Source: Oscillospiraceae bacterium
GTDB taxonomy: Bacteria; Bacillota; Clostridia; Oscillospirales; Oscillospiraceae
Reading direction: 5' to 3'
NCBI GenBank assembly: GCA_022846095.1
Contig: AP025583.1
Location: 3,187,279-3,251,278, forward strand
DNA length: 64,000 nt
Part shown: positions 1 to 10,090 of the stretch, one piece after another
Layout of the letters: each line of letters starts with the position of its first letter
How positions within the stretch are numbered: position 1 is the first letter of the stretch
Program-made: the position numbers and the translations under genes
The notes under the pieces: generated by a model
Seen by the model: the letters and a program-made list of their open reading frames with translations, nothing else
Database searches by the model: none
Told to the model about the DNA's origin: nothing

Positions 1-3000
1 CTGCGGGAGAGCATTCGCTATGATACCAACAAATATGAGCTGACCGTCTACGACGAGGGAGGCTTTGATATTAACGTTCCAGGGAGCTATACCGTGGAAT
101 ATATGCTGACCCCTGCAAACCCCTCCACGCCGGCACCCGAGGCAACCTCCACGCCCGCACCCGAGGCAACCTCCACGCCCGCACCCGAGGCAACCCCCAC
201 GCCGGCACCCGAGGCAACCCCCACGCCGGCACCCGAGGCAACCCCCACGCCGGCACCCGAGGCAACCCCCGCGCCCGCGCCGGAGGCAACCCCCACGCCG
301 GCACCCGAGGCAACCTCCGGGCCGGCACCTGAGGCAACCCCCGCGCCCATACCTGAGGCAACCCCCGTGCCCGCACCGGAGGCAACCTCCACGCCCACAC
401 CTGAGTCAACCCCCGCGCCCGCACCCGAGGCATCCCCCGCGCCAGAGGTAACCTTACCCCAGGACAGCGCGGACGAACCTACAGTCAGCATCCCGGATGC
501 GCCGGTGCCCAAAAGCGGCCTGCCAATGCAGCTTGAAGAAAACCTCACCTCCGGTACATACACAACAGAGGCCGCCTACGCCCCGGAGACGATCTTCTTT
601 ACCCGCACGGTCGTCGTGAGAGCTGCTGTACAGTATCAGAATATACGGTTTGATATAAATACGGACGCAGGCCTGATGGACGGGATGGTCTACGATGAAG
701 GGCAGTACAGTGTCAGCATTTTGGATGACGGCGGCTTTGACGTCGGCAAAATCGGCGAATACCGGGCGGCTTATCAGGTGACAAATATCCAGACCGGCCT
801 TTTCGTAGCGGAGATAGCGCGGTATCTGTGGGTCACGGCACCCGGCGTGACCTTTGACGCGCCCGAACTGTCCCTCGCCCTAAACCAGCAAAGCTACGAT
901 CTGCTCCAGGGGATTACTTACGATGCCACCCGCTACGACCTGGGCCTTTTGGACCCGGACGCCTTTGACATCGCTGCGGCGGAGACGCAGCGGGTTATGT
1001 TCCGCCTGACCGAAACCGCTGACGCGCAGCATACGCAGGAGCCAGTCAAGGCCGTTTTCGGCCGCGATGTACACGTGGGGGTGGGGCCGGTGGTGGTAAT
1101 TGACGCGCCCGCGCTGGTGTACACGGTGGGAACCGCTGACCGCCACGATCTGCTGGAGGGCGTGACGGCGAAGGACGAGACCGGCGCGCCGGTAGCCCCC
1201 CAGGTGGAGGACCGCACGGAGCTGGACCGGGCCTCTGCCTGGAGGTCCGCCCAGGATACCGGCCTCCCGGCGCCGGACGCCGCGCCCGGGGACGCGGAAG
1301 GTCTGCCGGAGCGCACACAGCTGCCCCCGGACCTGCTCCCCGGCGAATATACTGTCACCCTGGCCGCCAAACACCCGGTTACGGGGGCGGTCTTCACCGC
1401 CCAGCGGTCGGTGGTGGTGCTGGCGGGCGACAGCGTCGGCCAGAGGACGCTGACAAGCGGAATTTACAATATTAATGTAGAGACCGAAAAAAACGCCCTC
1501 GTCATTCAAGGAAACGTCGTGCTCAGGCTCAGCGGCACGGGCACAATTGACGCTAACAATGCCACAGTTCCCAATACTAGGGTCCCCAATGCCATAAGGG
1601 TCGCGCCGGGCGCCGCTCTGGTTCTGATTCTGGAGCCGGACGCGGATGTAACGCTGATCGGCAGAAACGCGGGCAATTTTGATGTTCCCGGCCAGGAGGC
1701 GGCCAGCAACGCGCCCGCCGGGGCGGGCATCAATGTTGAGCCTGACATGGGGCAGTTCACTTCTCCCCGCCTGTTGGGCGGCCGCCTGTACGTGCTGGGC
1801 AGCGGCAAGCTCACCGCCAGGGGCGGGGCTGCGGCCAAAGGCGGCGTGATAATGGTCTCGAGCAACGGCGGCTCGGGCGGCGGTGGTGCTGGGGCCGGCA
1901 TCGGCGGTATCGGCGGCGATGGCGGCTGGGGCGGCATCGGCTATGGCAGCGGCGGCGCGGGCAGCGTCGGCAGAGCGGCGGGCGAAATCTATTTCTACAC
2001 CGCACCAGGGAGTGTAGCGGCCTATGGCGGGACCGGCGGCAACGTCGGCGGAACCGCAACTGCGACAACCTTCGGCGCGGGCGGCAGCGGATTCCCCGGG
2101 GCGGGGATCGGCAGCGGCGGCGCGGGCGGCGGCGGCGGCGGCAGGGGCGGCGGCGGCGGCGGCTTCAGCGGCGGCAGCGCCCCGGGCACCACTGTCAACC
2201 CCGGCGTTCCCGGCCAGAACGGCAACGACGCTCCGGGCAACGGCGGCAAGGGATGGTACGGAAATTCGTACGGCGGCGGCGGCACCGGCGGCAACGGCGG
2301 CCCTTCCACGGCGTTCAAAGGCATAGCCCTGATGGAAAACGGCGGCGCTGCCGGCGCGGTTACGGCGGAATACGGCTCGGTGGGCACGATTCAGGGAAAG
2401 CTTCTCGGATATGACGCTGTCAATGACCCCGGTTTCCCCTTTTACGGTATGGGCATCGGCATCGGCGGGCCGGAGTCCTCCGCTGCCATGGCGGCAAAGG
2501 CAGAAGTGGACGTCCTCCCGGACCTCGGCGGCAGCCTCGCGGACAACACCTACTATACCGGCAGGAATCCGCCTCCGCTGGGGGCGCTCACCGCCAGCCG
2601 GGGCGGACCACTGAACACGGAGATCACCCTCAAATGGCTGCCGCCCTTGGGCATGGACGGCGATACGGCCTACTCCCTGCCTGCGGGCTACAGCTACACC
2701 GAGTATGTCATCAGCTATTACGACGCCGCTCCCACAGTGACCAAGCCGCTGGGCAAGCCCACCGCGGTGGTGCGCGTACCCGCAGACGAGATCAGCGCGG
2801 GCCCTGGCGGCCTTTGCAGCTACACCGAGTACATGCCCCGCCAGCTCTATGCGGTGGTCTGTCTGGAGGCCGCAAATGCGAGTGGGGACGTGCTCCGCAG
2901 CCTGCCCGCCGGTATTACAATCAACCCACCCGCAATCCCCTCTGTCAAAGAGAGCGCCGCGCGGGAGATCAGCGTGAGCGGCCAGTACCATATTGACGTG

Positions 3001-6000
3001 AGTACGGCCGCGGGCAAGGCCCCCCTGAACATCACGGCGCCCAAAGCCACGCTGTACCTCAGCGGCCGCGGCGCGCTCAACCGCGACACCGAAAGCGGCA
3101 GCGGCATCCGTATCGCCCCCAACAGCCAGGTGACCCTGGTGCTGGCGGACGGAGCGGTGGTGACGGCCCTGGGCCGCGCCGCCGGCGTGGACAAGCCGGG
3201 GACGGCGGCCATCGCCGTCCCCGCGGGCGCGTCTTTACACGTCGTGGGTTCCGGCGTGCTGTACGCCCTGGGCGGCGACGCAAAGGCCGGCGCGAACGCC
3301 GCCGCCGCCCCTGGGGCGGGCGGCGGCGGCGCGGGCGCGGGCATCGGCGGCAGCGGCGGTGAGGCGGCGGGCTCGGTCTACCTGTATACCGGCACAGTGT
3401 CAAGCTACGGCGGCCTGGGCGGCCTGGGCGGCAACGGCACGGACGGCACCGCCGGATACAGCGGCGAAGACGGGCAGCCCGGCTCCGCCGCCCAGGCAAA
3501 CGTCCTGGGCGGCGGGGGCGGCGGCTTCCCCGGTGCTGGCATCGGCGGCGGCGGCGCGTCCGGCGGCGGCGCAAGCGGTACGGACGGCGCGGGCGGGTTC
3601 TCCGGCGGCGGCGGCGGTACAAGCGGTGCGGGCGGACAGGGCTTCCTCAGCGGCTCCGAGGGCGCGGGCGCGTTCAGCCCCTTCGGGGGCGTCGCCCTGA
3701 TGTTTAACGGCGCAGATCCCGCAAAGCCCACCGCCGCGTACGGCAGCGCCAGCGTTATCGGACGGCGGACGGACTGGGCGGACTTTACCGGGATCGACCG
3801 GTCCAGCCCCTTCAGGGGCGTGGGGATCGGCCTGGGCAGGCCCGACGGGGCGGAAGCTGCGGGGCTTAACACAGCGGCGGTTGTGACCCAGAATGTGGAT
3901 ATTGTTCATTCCCGCCTGGAGGAAAACTCCTACAACACATCGCGCAGCCCCGCCATGCCCGTAGAGGTTGAGGCAGTCCTGACGCCCTGGAGTCAGGATG
4001 AAGCCAAGGCCCTGCACGTCTCCTGGCAGGCCCCGCAGGAGGGGATCGACGGCTACGCCCTTCCGGACGGCGCGGCCGTAACGGGTTATATCATCAGCTA
4101 CTACACGGCGGAACCCGACGGTACGGCAGCACCCACCGAAACCCTCGTTTCAATCGGCAATCTCACGCCTGACCCGGTCACGGGACGTTATTCCTTCGAC
4201 CTTGGAGGGGCTGCGGCCGACGCGGAATGGGTCTGCGTGCGCACCGTCACGGGGCAGGACGCGGTGACCCTCAAGAGCGTGGAAACTGTGGAGCGGGTGT
4301 CGCGCATTCGCGTCAACTCCCCCGACGGCTCCTTCTCCTATTATCCCGGCCTGGACCGGGCCCTGGACGGCATTGCCGCGCAAAACCCGCAGGGGGAATA
4401 CACGCTGTCCCTGCTGGGGGACTATACCCTGACGGATAGCGACCTGACGGCGCTGGGCAAGACCATCCCCGGGGTCACCAAGCTCACGCTGGACGGACAG
4501 TGTATGGACGACAGCCTGACGCCACAGGGTGTAAAAACCTTCGCCCTGGCGGCAGCGGGCGACCTGCTTCTGCCGGAGTCCGGCCCGGAGTACGTCATCC
4601 GGCGCGTGACCCTCAAGTCTGATGCGGCGCGCCTGCTGGCCGCGTGTGGCAGCAAGCTGACGGTGGGCCCGGGTGTGGTGGCCGAGGGCGGTTGGAGCCT
4701 GGCGGGCGGCGGCGCGGATTCAAAACCACGGGCCACGGACCTGACCGTCAACAGCGGAAGCTGGACCCGGATTCTCGGGGGCAATACCGGCGGAAACGGC
4801 GAAGCAATTGCCAAGCTGACCGTCGGCGGCACGAGCTCCGCCGGGCTCCTTTCCAACTTTGACCTGCTCAACGTATCGGAGAACGCCAAGCTGACTGTCA
4901 CCGGGCGCATGAGCCATGACAGCGGCGGAGCCGGATACGGCGGAGTGATTCAAATCGGCGCCGGGGCGTCGCTGGCCCTCCCCAGGCCCACGGGAGGAGA
5001 TGCGGCCACCCAGCTCAACCGGGCGGTGAGGGTCAGCGCGGCGGGCGCCAATGCCGCGCTCATTCTGGCGCGGACGGGCTCCGATTACCCGAACCTGTAC
5101 CTCCTGGGGGAGGTGCCCGACACTCAGGCCGGAAAGCTGACCCTGCGCTGTGCCGACGGCGAAACCGCCGCGAGCGGAGACCAGCTCCTGCAGTTTGCCC
5201 AGCCCGCCAACGCGGTGGTCTATCCCGACGGGGGCAAGGTGGACGGCTCCTATGCGCGGGACTTCCTCAGCGGAGTATACGGCCAGGGTGATGGCCGCAT
5301 TGACCTGTACGCGGACCCCACCACGGGCCTGGTCTCGTTCTTGGGCCAGAATTTCGAGCTGACGGCGCCGGGCAGCACCTCGGTCAACACCTACCACACG
5401 CTGAAAGAGGTATACGACGCGCTGCTGAAAAGCGCTGAAAGCGGACTGGCCCCGGGCAACTATATCATCACCATGCTGGCGGATTACAGCTTTACGCAGG
5501 CGGATCAAGCGGCCCTCTCCGCCCTCACGGGGCTGAACCCAAACGCCACCCTCACGCTGACCGGCCTGAATCCCGGCGGGGCCAACCGGACCCTGGACGC
5601 GGGCTCACGGGATATACTCTTTCCGGCGGCAGAGAACGCGGGGCAGTCGGCGGCGTTCGTCTTCGAGCACCTGAAGCTGGTGGGCACAGGAGGACGGACC
5701 CTCGCCGCCATGGGCAGTAAGCTGACCATAGGCCCCGGCGTGGAGACCTCGGCCGGCGGGTGGTCCCTGTGCGGAGGCACCACGGGGGATACCGCGATCA
5801 CCGCCCACACGGATGTGACGGTCCGGAGCGGTATCTTCTCCAGCGTGTACGGCGGCAGCATGGGCTTAGGCACGATGACCGGCGGCAGCAAGGTAACGGT
5901 AGCCGGCGGCACAGTCACCGACCGGCTGATCGGCGGCAGCCGCGGCAGCCAGGTTGGCGGCAGCGCCGTCACCATCGGCACGGCGGCTGTTGTGGACGGA

Positions 6001-9000
6001 GAAGTATACGGCGCGGGCCAGGCGCACAGCGGCGACAGTGTGGTGACCATAGCGGGCGGCACGGTGAACGGGACGGTATATGCCTCATATTTCCGGCAGA
6101 ACGGCACAGCCACGGTCAATATCAACGGCGGCACGGTAAACGCTGGCATTCAGCGGGCCCACAGCACCATTGATCCGGCCGCCTTGCCCGCCGTTATCCT
6201 GAATGTAAACGCCGACCAGAGCCTGACATACCTCAACGGCTTTGACGCGCTAACCCTGAGCGACGGCGTCCGGCTGACCCTCGGCCCCGGCGGCACGGCC
6301 GCCTCCCCCTCCATGGACGCCCTTTGGGGGAACGGCAGTGCCGGCGGCGCGGTGACCCTAGGCGCGAACAGTGTCCTCACGCTCACCGGAACGGGTAATC
6401 AGGCGGGCAGCCTGGCCACCACGGGCGATAACGCCAGGCTGGTCTTCTCCAGCACGGGCACAGAACCCGCGCTGATCGTAAGCGCGGGGAGCAATCCCGT
6501 GAATACGCATACCCACCCCCTGACCCTCGCGCTGGCCGGCGGGACGCCGTCCAGCGGGGACAAGCTGCTGGAATTTACCGGCGTGCCAATGAGCGCCGAT
6601 ACGGCGGACTACGTCAACGGCTTTACGGGCAACCTGGCGCTCCTGGCGGATAAGACAACAGGCAGCGTTTACCTTGGCGTTGCGGTTTCTGTGGCCGACG
6701 GCACGGGCGGCGAGACGCGTTACGGCAGCCTGGCGCAGGCCATGGAGGCCATCGGCGACAGCGCGGGCGAGTACACCGTGGCAATCCATATGGAGGGCTA
6801 CCACGTGACGGCCGCCGACGGCCTGGCGCTGATGGACAACGGCGGCAACGCCGAGATCACCTACACCAGCAGAGTGCGCATTACCGGGGAGTATCCGCTG
6901 GCGCCGGGGGATGTCCCCGGAGCGGAAGCCACCCGGACGGTAATCCTGGGCAGTGCGGATTCCGGCGCCCCAAAGGCGGACATCAGCCTGAACGGCCCCA
7001 CCATTATCAAGGAAATGCGGCTGCAGTACCTGCAAGCCGACTGCGCCCTCTATGCCAACGGCCACCCCCTGACCGTGGGCCCGGCGGTGGATATTCTGAG
7101 CGCCGGCGACCACTACCCCGTGTTCTACGGCGGATCGGAAACCGGCACGGTGGCAAGCACCAGCATGACGCTCCTGAGCGGAAACTACGGGGGCGTGTAC
7201 GGCGGCGGCCGGCAGGCATCCGCCCGGGTCACCGGGGACAGCCGGGTCACCATGGGCGGGGACGCCGTGCTCACCGGTCCCGTATACGGCGGGGGAAAGG
7301 CCGGGGATGTGGGCGGAACGGCCACGGTGACCATTACGGGCGGCCTCGCCCTGGCGCCCGCGGGAGATAAAAACACCATAGTGGGCGGCGGCGAGACCGG
7401 AGACACAGGCGCCGTTCACATCATCTCCGCCGGGGGCAAGGCAAACGGGACCATCGAGGTCGCCGGCCTGGACCGGGGCAAGACCACTGGGGACGTGACC
7501 ATCGAGATCCGGGAGACAGACCCCGGAATTGACGAGCAGACTGCCGTGCTGGCAAATATCTACGGCGCGACCCTGGCAGGCGCCGGCGCGTCCGACGCGG
7601 TGGGCGGCAAGATTGACATACATATCTTAAACGGCAGGAACTACGGGGCGATCCGCGGCGGCGCGGGCGAGGCCGCGGGCGGCGCGTCCATCACCTTGGG
7701 AAGCGCTGCGCTGACCATGCAGGACATCACCGACTTCGACACGCTGAACCTGGGCATCCCGGCGGATCCCGGCGTGTCCGTGCCCGCCAGCCGAATTACG
7801 CTTATTTTGACGGGGAGGCTCCAGGGCGGCGACCTCAATTTCTGGAGCGGCAGCGTCCTGACGCTGCAGGGAACCAGCGAGGTACCCGGCGATCTGACCG
7901 TTCGCAATCTGCATACCGACGCCACATTCAACCGCAGCCATCTTCACGTCTATAAGGCGCCCACCGCCGGCGGGGATATTGCCACGCGGCCCCTGCATGT
8001 CACGGGTGAGAATACAAGCGCCCCGGACTGCAAGCTGGTTCTGGGGGTATACGGCGTCGACTCATTGACCGCCCTGCAGTCGGGCGCGGACGGAGATGAT
8101 CTGCTGGTGTTTGCCCTTGCGGATAACGCCAAATCCGGACAGTACGTTAGCGACGTGCAGGGCCTGGACATTGTGGAGAACAAGGATGCGCACAACACGA
8201 TCGAACTGGGCCTGGCCGGCTCCCCCCAGCTTGCACTGATAGGGGTCCGGCACACCGACGTCGGCGGCACGACCCAGGCGGACCGGCCGGACAGGGCCGC
8301 GGTCAAGACCTTGACCTTTGATATTGCGAGTTTTACAGATCTGGACCCCTCCGCCGTGGGCAACCCCATTGAAAGCGCATATATCGACACGAGCTGGAAG
8401 GCCGACGAGACCTGGGCAGGCGATGGGACGATCCCCGCCGGGGTGACTGAAATTACAGTCACCCACCCGGATGAGAGCAGCGTGCACTGGACAGGGACCG
8501 CGACCATGCCCATCTCCCCGCCCGCCGGAACGGCGCCTGAATACTATTTTGCCCATGTGCGGGATGACACCGGGCGCACACGCACCATTGTGCTGGACGT
8601 TCATAGCGCTCTAAAGACCGCCAGCGCCAAGGTCGAGAAAAACAGCGCCGGGGACTACACCTTTACGGTGACGCTGCAGGACCCGAAGCCGGAAAAGCCC
8701 GACGAGGTGGACCCCGACATCATCTATACCGCCTCCGGCCTGCACCAGCTGGCCTGGGCGGTGGGGCCCGCGCACGATACCGACCCCGCGGGCCAGGCGG
8801 CGGCACTGGGTGAGAATATGGCTGACGATACCAGCGGCGCGCTGCATGGCGTCACAACCCTGGACGTGCCCGCCGTCGATCCCCACGAGTGGACCTTCAC
8901 CGTGCCGTCCGGTGTGCTGGGGGAAAATCCCGATCGCCAGGTGGTCTATGTCTACGCAAAGGACGCCATGGGTAATACGGGCGTGTACCCCATCCCACTG

Positions 9001-9510
9001 GATATAAACCTCATTGACGTGGAGGTCCCCATGGCGGCGGGAGTCGTCGCCCTTCGGGGCACAGGAGACGGCGCCAAGCTGCTTGCGCCGAACTGCTATC
9101 TGGTCAACTGGAGCGCCCAGCCGGTAAAAGCCGAGCTGGTGGGCGCGGAGATCCCCGCGGCGCAGGGCAGCTCCGGAGACGGCAAGCTGGTGTTCACCGC
9201 AAAGGGCGACGGCTTCGCGGACAATGAGATGAACCTGCAGGTGGTGAGCGTGGACGACGGGCTGGGGAACAATTTCCACAGCGAGTCGGTGTTGAACCTC
9301 GGGGACGCGCCGGTGAATCTGGCGGTTATGCCCGCAGTCACCGAGCCGGACCACGGAGCCAGCTTCACCTTTTACGGGCTGTACGACGCCGGGCATATCA
9401 TTAAGACCAGCGGCTGGAGCCAATGTGTGCTTTCCTACCGCTTCACCATAGTGCCGCCCGCGCCTTCCGCGCGGGAATCCACACCGGAGGGGGGCGTCGC
9501 CAATGGCTGA
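1..9510 (+). CDS. giant secreted beta-repeat surface protein, 5' partial
   Basis: The reading frame is open from base 1, so the gene begins upstream; 3169 residues are visible. Modules in order: Ig-like repeats sharing a Y-D-x-x-x-Y ... G-x-Y pattern (1-110, about 670-1030, 1080-1430) interrupted by a Pro/Thr/Glu stalk; two glycine-rich beta-helix-like modules, each followed by an Fn3-like segment (about 1440-2940 and 2950-4310); three longer modules built on 'L-T-V-G-P-G-V' and 'Y-G-G' turns (about 4320-5350, 5360-6690, 6690-8250); and a C-terminal Ig-like part. No LPXTG motif, SLH domain or membrane segment closes the protein, so its cell attachment is unexplained and may depend on the small membrane proteins encoded next. 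A role as adhesin or surface-layer scaffold is inferred from architecture only. The stop overlaps the next start by 8 bases, which implies translational coupling. Confidence 0.85.
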   Translation: MRESIRYDTNKYELTVYDEGGFDINVPGSYTVEYMLTPANPSTPAPEATSTPAPEATSTPAPEATPTPAPEATPTPAPEATPTPAPEATPAPAPEATPTPAPEATSGPAPEATPAPIPEATPVPAPEATSTPTPESTPAPAPEASPAPEVTLPQDSADEPTVSIPDAPVPKSGLPMQLEENLTSGTYTTEAAYAPETIFFTRTVVVRAAVQYQNIRFDINTDAGLMDGMVYDEGQYSVSILDDGGFDVGKIGEYRAAYQVTNIQTGLFVAEIARYLWVTAPGVTFDAPELSLALNQQSYDLLQGITYDATRYDLGLLDPDAFDIAAAETQRVMFRLTETADAQHTQEPVKAVFGRDVHVGVGPVVVIDAPALVYTVGTADRHDLLEGVTAKDETGAPVAPQVEDRTELDRASAWRSAQDTGLPAPDAAPGDAEGLPERTQLPPDLLPGEYTVTLAAKHPVTGAVFTAQRSVVVLAGDSVGQRTLTSGIYNINVETEKNALVIQGNVVLRLSGTGTIDANNATVPNTRVPNAIRVAPGAALVLILEPDADVTLIGRNAGNFDVPGQEAASNAPAGAGINVEPDMGQFTSPRLLGGRLYVLGSGKLTARGGAAAKGGVIMVSSNGGSGGGGAGAGIGGIGGDGGWGGIGYGSGGAGSVGRAAGEIYFYTAPGSVAAYGGTGGNVGGTATATTFGAGGSGFPGAGIGSGGAGGGGGGRGGGGGGFSGGSAPGTTVNPGVPGQNGNDAPGNGGKGWYGNSYGGGGTGGNGGPSTAFKGIALMENGGAAGAVTAEYGSVGTIQGKLLGYDAVNDPGFPFYGMGIGIGGPESSAAMAAKAEVDVLPDLGGSLADNTYYTGRNPPPLGALTASRGGPLNTEITLKWLPPLGMDGDTAYSLPAGYSYTEYVISYYDAAPTVTKPLGKPTAVVRVPADEISAGPGGLCSYTEYMPRQLYAVVCLEAANASGDVLRSLPAGITINPPAIPSVKESAAREISVSGQYHIDVSTAAGKAPLNITAPKATLYLSGRGALNRDTESGSGIRIAPNSQVTLVLADGAVVTALGRAAGVDKPGTAAIAVPAGASLHVVGSGVLYALGGDAKAGANAAAAPGAGGGGAGAGIGGSGGEAAGSVYLYTGTVSSYGGLGGLGGNGTDGTAGYSGEDGQPGSAAQANVLGGGGGGFPGAGIGGGGASGGGASGTDGAGGFSGGGGGTSGAGGQGFLSGSEGAGAFSPFGGVALMFNGADPAKPTAAYGSASVIGRRTDWADFTGIDRSSPFRGVGIGLGRPDGAEAAGLNTAAVVTQNVDIVHSRLEENSYNTSRSPAMPVEVEAVLTPWSQDEAKALHVSWQAPQEGIDGYALPDGAAVTGYIISYYTAEPDGTAAPTETLVSIGNLTPDPVTGRYSFDLGGAAADAEWVCVRTVTGQDAVTLKSVETVERVSRIRVNSPDGSFSYYPGLDRALDGIAAQNPQGEYTLSLLGDYTLTDSDLTALGKTIPGVTKLTLDGQCMDDSLTPQGVKTFALAAAGDLLLPESGPEYVIRRVTLKSDAARLLAACGSKLTVGPGVVAEGGWSLAGGGADSKPRATDLTVNSGSWTRILGGNTGGNGEAIAKLTVGGTSSAGLLSNFDLLNVSENAKLTVTGRMSHDSGGAGYGGVIQIGAGASLALPRPTGGDAATQLNRAVRVSAAGANAALILARTGSDYPNLYLLGEVPDTQAGKLTLRCADGETAASGDQLLQFAQPANAVVYPDGGKVDGSYARDFLSGVYGQGDGRIDLYADPTTGLVSFLGQNFELTAPGSTSVNTYHTLKEVYDALLKSAESGLAPGNYIITMLADYSFTQADQAALSALTGLNPNATLTLTGLNPGGANRTLDAGSRDILFPAAENAGQSAAFVFEHLKLVGTGGRTLAAMGSKLTIGPGVETSAGGWSLCGGTTGDTAITAHTDVTVRSGIFSSVYGGSMGLGTMTGGSKVTVAGGTVTDRLIGGSRGSQVGGSAVTIGTAAVVDGEVYGAGQAHSGDSVVTIAGGTVNGTVYASYFRQNGTATVNINGGTVNAGIQRAHSTIDPAALPAVILNVNADQSLTYLNGFDALTLSDGVRLTLGPGGTAASPSMDALWGNGSAGGAVTLGANSVLTLTGTGNQAGSLATTGDNARLVFSSTGTEPALIVSAGSNPVNTHTHPLTLALAGGTPSSGDKLLEFTGVPMSADTADYVNGFTGNLALLADKTTGSVYLGVAVSVADGTGGETRYGSLAQAMEAIGDSAGEYTVAIHMEGYHVTAADGLALMDNGGNAEITYTSRVRITGEYPLAPGDVPGAEATRTVILGSADSGAPKADISLNGPTIIKEMRLQYLQADCALYANGHPLTVGPAVDILSAGDHYPVFYGGSETGTVASTSMTLLSGNYGGVYGGGRQASARVTGDSRVTMGGDAVLTGPVYGGGKAGDVGGTATVTITGGLALAPAGDKNTIVGGGETGDTGAVHIISAGGKANGTIEVAGLDRGKTTGDVTIEIRETDPGIDEQTAVLANIYGATLAGAGASDAVGGKIDIHILNGRNYGAIRGGAGEAAGGASITLGSAALTMQDITDFDTLNLGIPADPGVSVPASRITLILTGRLQGGDLNFWSGSVLTLQGTSEVPGDLTVRNLHTDATFNRSHLHVYKAPTAGGDIATRPLHVTGENTSAPDCKLVLGVYGVDSLTALQSGADGDDLLVFALADNAKSGQYVSDVQGLDIVENKDAHNTIELGLAGSPQLALIGVRHTDVGGTTQADRPDRAAVKTLTFDIASFTDLDPSAVGNPIESAYIDTSWKADETWAGDGTIPAGVTEITVTHPDESSVHWTGTATMPISPPAGTAPEYYFAHVRDDTGRTRTIVLDVHSALKTASAKVEKNSAGDYTFTVTLQDPKPEKPDEVDPDIIYTASGLHQLAWAVGPAHDTDPAGQAAALGENMADDTSGALHGVTTLDVPAVDPHEWTFTVPSGVLGENPDRQVVYVYAKDAMGNTGVYPIPLDINLIDVEVPMAAGVVALRGTGDGAKLLAPNCYLVNWSAQPVKAELVGAEIPAAQGSSGDGKLVFTAKGDGFADNEMNLQVVSVDDGLGNNFHSESVLNLGDAPVNLAVMPAVTEPDHGASFTFYGLYDAGHIIKTSGWSQCVLSYRFTIVPPAPSARESTPEGGVANG
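124..447 (+). repeat. 24-bp tandem repeat encoding an 8-residue Pro/Thr/Glu stalk
   Basis: About 13 units encode variants of S-T-P-A-P-E-A-T, with drift towards the 3' end (G-P, P-I, P-V, S-T variants). The frame is preserved throughout. It separates Ig-like modules in the giant surface protein and probably acts as an extended linker. Copy number is likely to vary between strains. Confidence 0.9.
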
Positions 9511-10048
9511 GCGGGATACAGCTTCCCGGCGGGGCCGGACCGCCCGCCGGACGGTGCTTGCCCTATGCGCGGTGCTGGCGGCGGCGGCGGCCGTCCTGGC
9601 CCTGCGGCGGCCCCCGGGGGATCTCTACCGGCCCGACCCCAACGCAGCTCCCGCCTCCGGGCGGCAGGACATGAGCCTGGCTGAGATGCAGGACCAGCTT
9701 CAGTCCCAGGCGGACGAGAGCGCCTTCCGGCTGCGGATTAACACCCGCCCCACGGTGGTGGACGGGCAGGCGGATCTTCTGCTGGAAAACCCGGTGGAGA
9801 ACGGAATGGACCTGCGGGTCACCATCACCCTGGACGCGGACGGCCAAGTCGTCTATGTGAGCCCCGACCTGGTTCCGGGCGCCCAGGTCCTGCAGGGCGA
9901 ACTGACGGTAAAGCTCCCGCCCGGGGAGCACCCCGCCACCGCCCAGTTTACCGCGCTAGACCCCGGGACGGGCGAGGCGGTGAGCACGCCGGGAGGCGTG
10001 GAATTGATCCTGACGGCGGAAGCCCCACCCGGTATACAAGAGCCGTGA
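9503..10048 (+). CDS. membrane-anchored small protein, paralogue 1 of 3
   Basis: This 181-residue protein has a basic N-terminus, one membrane segment at about residues 17-34, and an outward beta-rich domain. The domain contains 'R-I-N-T-R-P', a D-G-Q ... L-L-E-N core and a closing 'F-T-A-L-D-P' segment. The same pattern recurs in the proteins at 11672 and 12245, so the three form a local paralogous family; this copy lacks their 'G-x-x-P-G-x-T-x-x-E-I-Q' segment. The ATG overlaps the stop of the giant surface gene, so expression is probably coupled to it. I do not recognise a characterised family. An accessory role in assembling or anchoring the surface protein is inferred from position only. 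Confidence 0.75.
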   Translation: MAERDTASRRGRTARRTVLALCAVLAAAAAVLALRRPPGDLYRPDPNAAPASGRQDMSLAEMQDQLQSQADESAFRLRINTRPTVVDGQADLLLENPVENGMDLRVTITLDADGQVVYVSPDLVPGAQVLQGELTVKLPPGEHPATAQFTALDPGTGEAVSTPGGVELILTAEAPPGIQEP

Positions 10049-10059
10049 GGCTCTGTATA
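10033..10059 (+). promoter_or_regulatory. hairpin spanning the stop codon
   Basis: TATACA-a-GAGCC (10033-10044) pairs with GGCTC-TGTATA (10049-10059) around a GTGA tetraloop, with one bulged A. It lies over the TGA of the upstream gene and just before the ribosome-binding site of the next. There is no U-run, so it is more likely an mRNA stability or processing element than a terminator. Confidence 0.5.
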
Positions 10060-10090
10060 GATACATAAATATTGAGAGGAGCAAAACACA

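Noticed and set aside
124-447. Possible CRISPR-like array (regular 24-bp repeats)
   Set aside because: There are no unique spacers and the repeats are contiguous and in frame as a Pro/Thr/Glu stalk. The same applies to the 18-bp repeats at 13267-13590.
880-2991. A 703-codon open frame on the - strand
   Set aside because: It is antisense to the glycine-rich part of the giant surface protein and consists of Ala/Arg-rich low-complexity sequence.
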